Of a DNA stretch of 6,195 nt, positions 6,172-6,195 are shown piece after piece. A model generated the notes under the pieces. That model had not been told where the DNA came from. It searched no databases and was given only the letters and a program-made list of their open reading frames with translations. The translations under genes were made by a program, and so were the position numbers. Source of the stretch: an uncultured Treponema sp. (lineage in GTDB: Bacteria; Spirochaetota; Spirochaetia; Treponematales; Treponemataceae). Positions within the stretch are counted from its first letter, which is position 1. Every line of letters starts with the position of its first letter. Location of the stretch: assembly GCA_905236315.1 (NCBI GenBank), contig CAJOPO010000470.1, positions 1 through 6,195 of the forward strand. The letters are read 5' to 3'.

Positions 6172-6195
6172 GTCGCTATAATAGCGCGACTTACA
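6116..6195 (-). repeat. Right copy of 80-bp palindromic repeat, overlapping the ATPase 3' end
   Basis: This is the inverted partner of 3-82, differing at two positions (6169 and 6189). It contains the same hairpin (perfect 16-bp arms at 6117-6132 and 6144-6159) and the outer dyad (about 6168-6194). In this copy the dyad is nearly perfect: gtaagtcg and ctat pair with atagcgacttac apart from a two-base bulge. Because it keeps the symmetric bases at both variable positions, it may be the less mutated copy. The ATPase reading frame enters it at codon 434 and stops inside it at 6169-6171. The hairpin could terminate or stabilise the ATPase transcript, although no T-run follows it. Confidence 0.9.

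Noticed and set aside
3..6195. Composite transposon or integron bounded by the inverted repeats
   Set aside because: No transposase, recombinase or target-site duplication can be seen, and the enclosed genes are ordinary signalling genes. A contig ending at an interspersed repeat explains the boundaries more simply.

Overview
This is an A+T-rich window whose content suggests a spirochaete, most plausibly a gut or rumen Treponema. The reasons are a multi-pass methyl-accepting chemotaxis protein, a c-di-GMP phosphodiesterase with receiver and phosphotransfer modules, the codon bias, and interspersed palindromic repeats. The genus is inference: no rRNA or tRNA marker is present.

Layout from left to right. 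An 80-bp palindromic repeat (3-82) is followed by an A+T-rich leader with candidate promoter elements and a hairpin ending in a T-run (83-311). A two-gene plus-strand operon comes next: a six-TM chemoreceptor (312-2177) and, 27 nt later, a REC-HD-GYP-Hpt protein (2205-3956). A minus-strand Crp/Fnr-type regulator (3937-4617) converges on it, and the two coding regions overlap by 20 bp at their 3' ends. The divergent intergenic region (4618-4815) contains four tandem copies of a 33-bp unit (4681-4812). The last copy carries a good sigma70-like promoter placed so that the next gene is probably transcribed from at or near its own ATG. That gene (4816-6171) is an AAA_14/DUF4143-type ATPase. Its last 18 codons and its stop codon lie in a second, inverted copy of the 80-bp repeat (6116-6195).

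The operon reads as a signalling unit: the receptor would act on a CheA/CheW array, and its neighbour would turn a phosphoryl signal into c-di-GMP hydrolysis and possibly pass phosphate on through its Hpt domain. The Crp/Fnr protein may respond to a ligand or redox cue, but no target is visible except possibly its own promoter region. The ATPase looks like an independent accessory cassette.

The most unusual features are the near-identical inverted repeats at both extreme ends of the window, one of which supplies the ATPase stop codon, and the 33-bp array that seems to deliver a leaderless promoter. The window starts and stops in the same repeat, so it may simply be a contig broken at an interspersed repeat. 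No transposase, recombinase, CRISPR array or RNA gene is visible.
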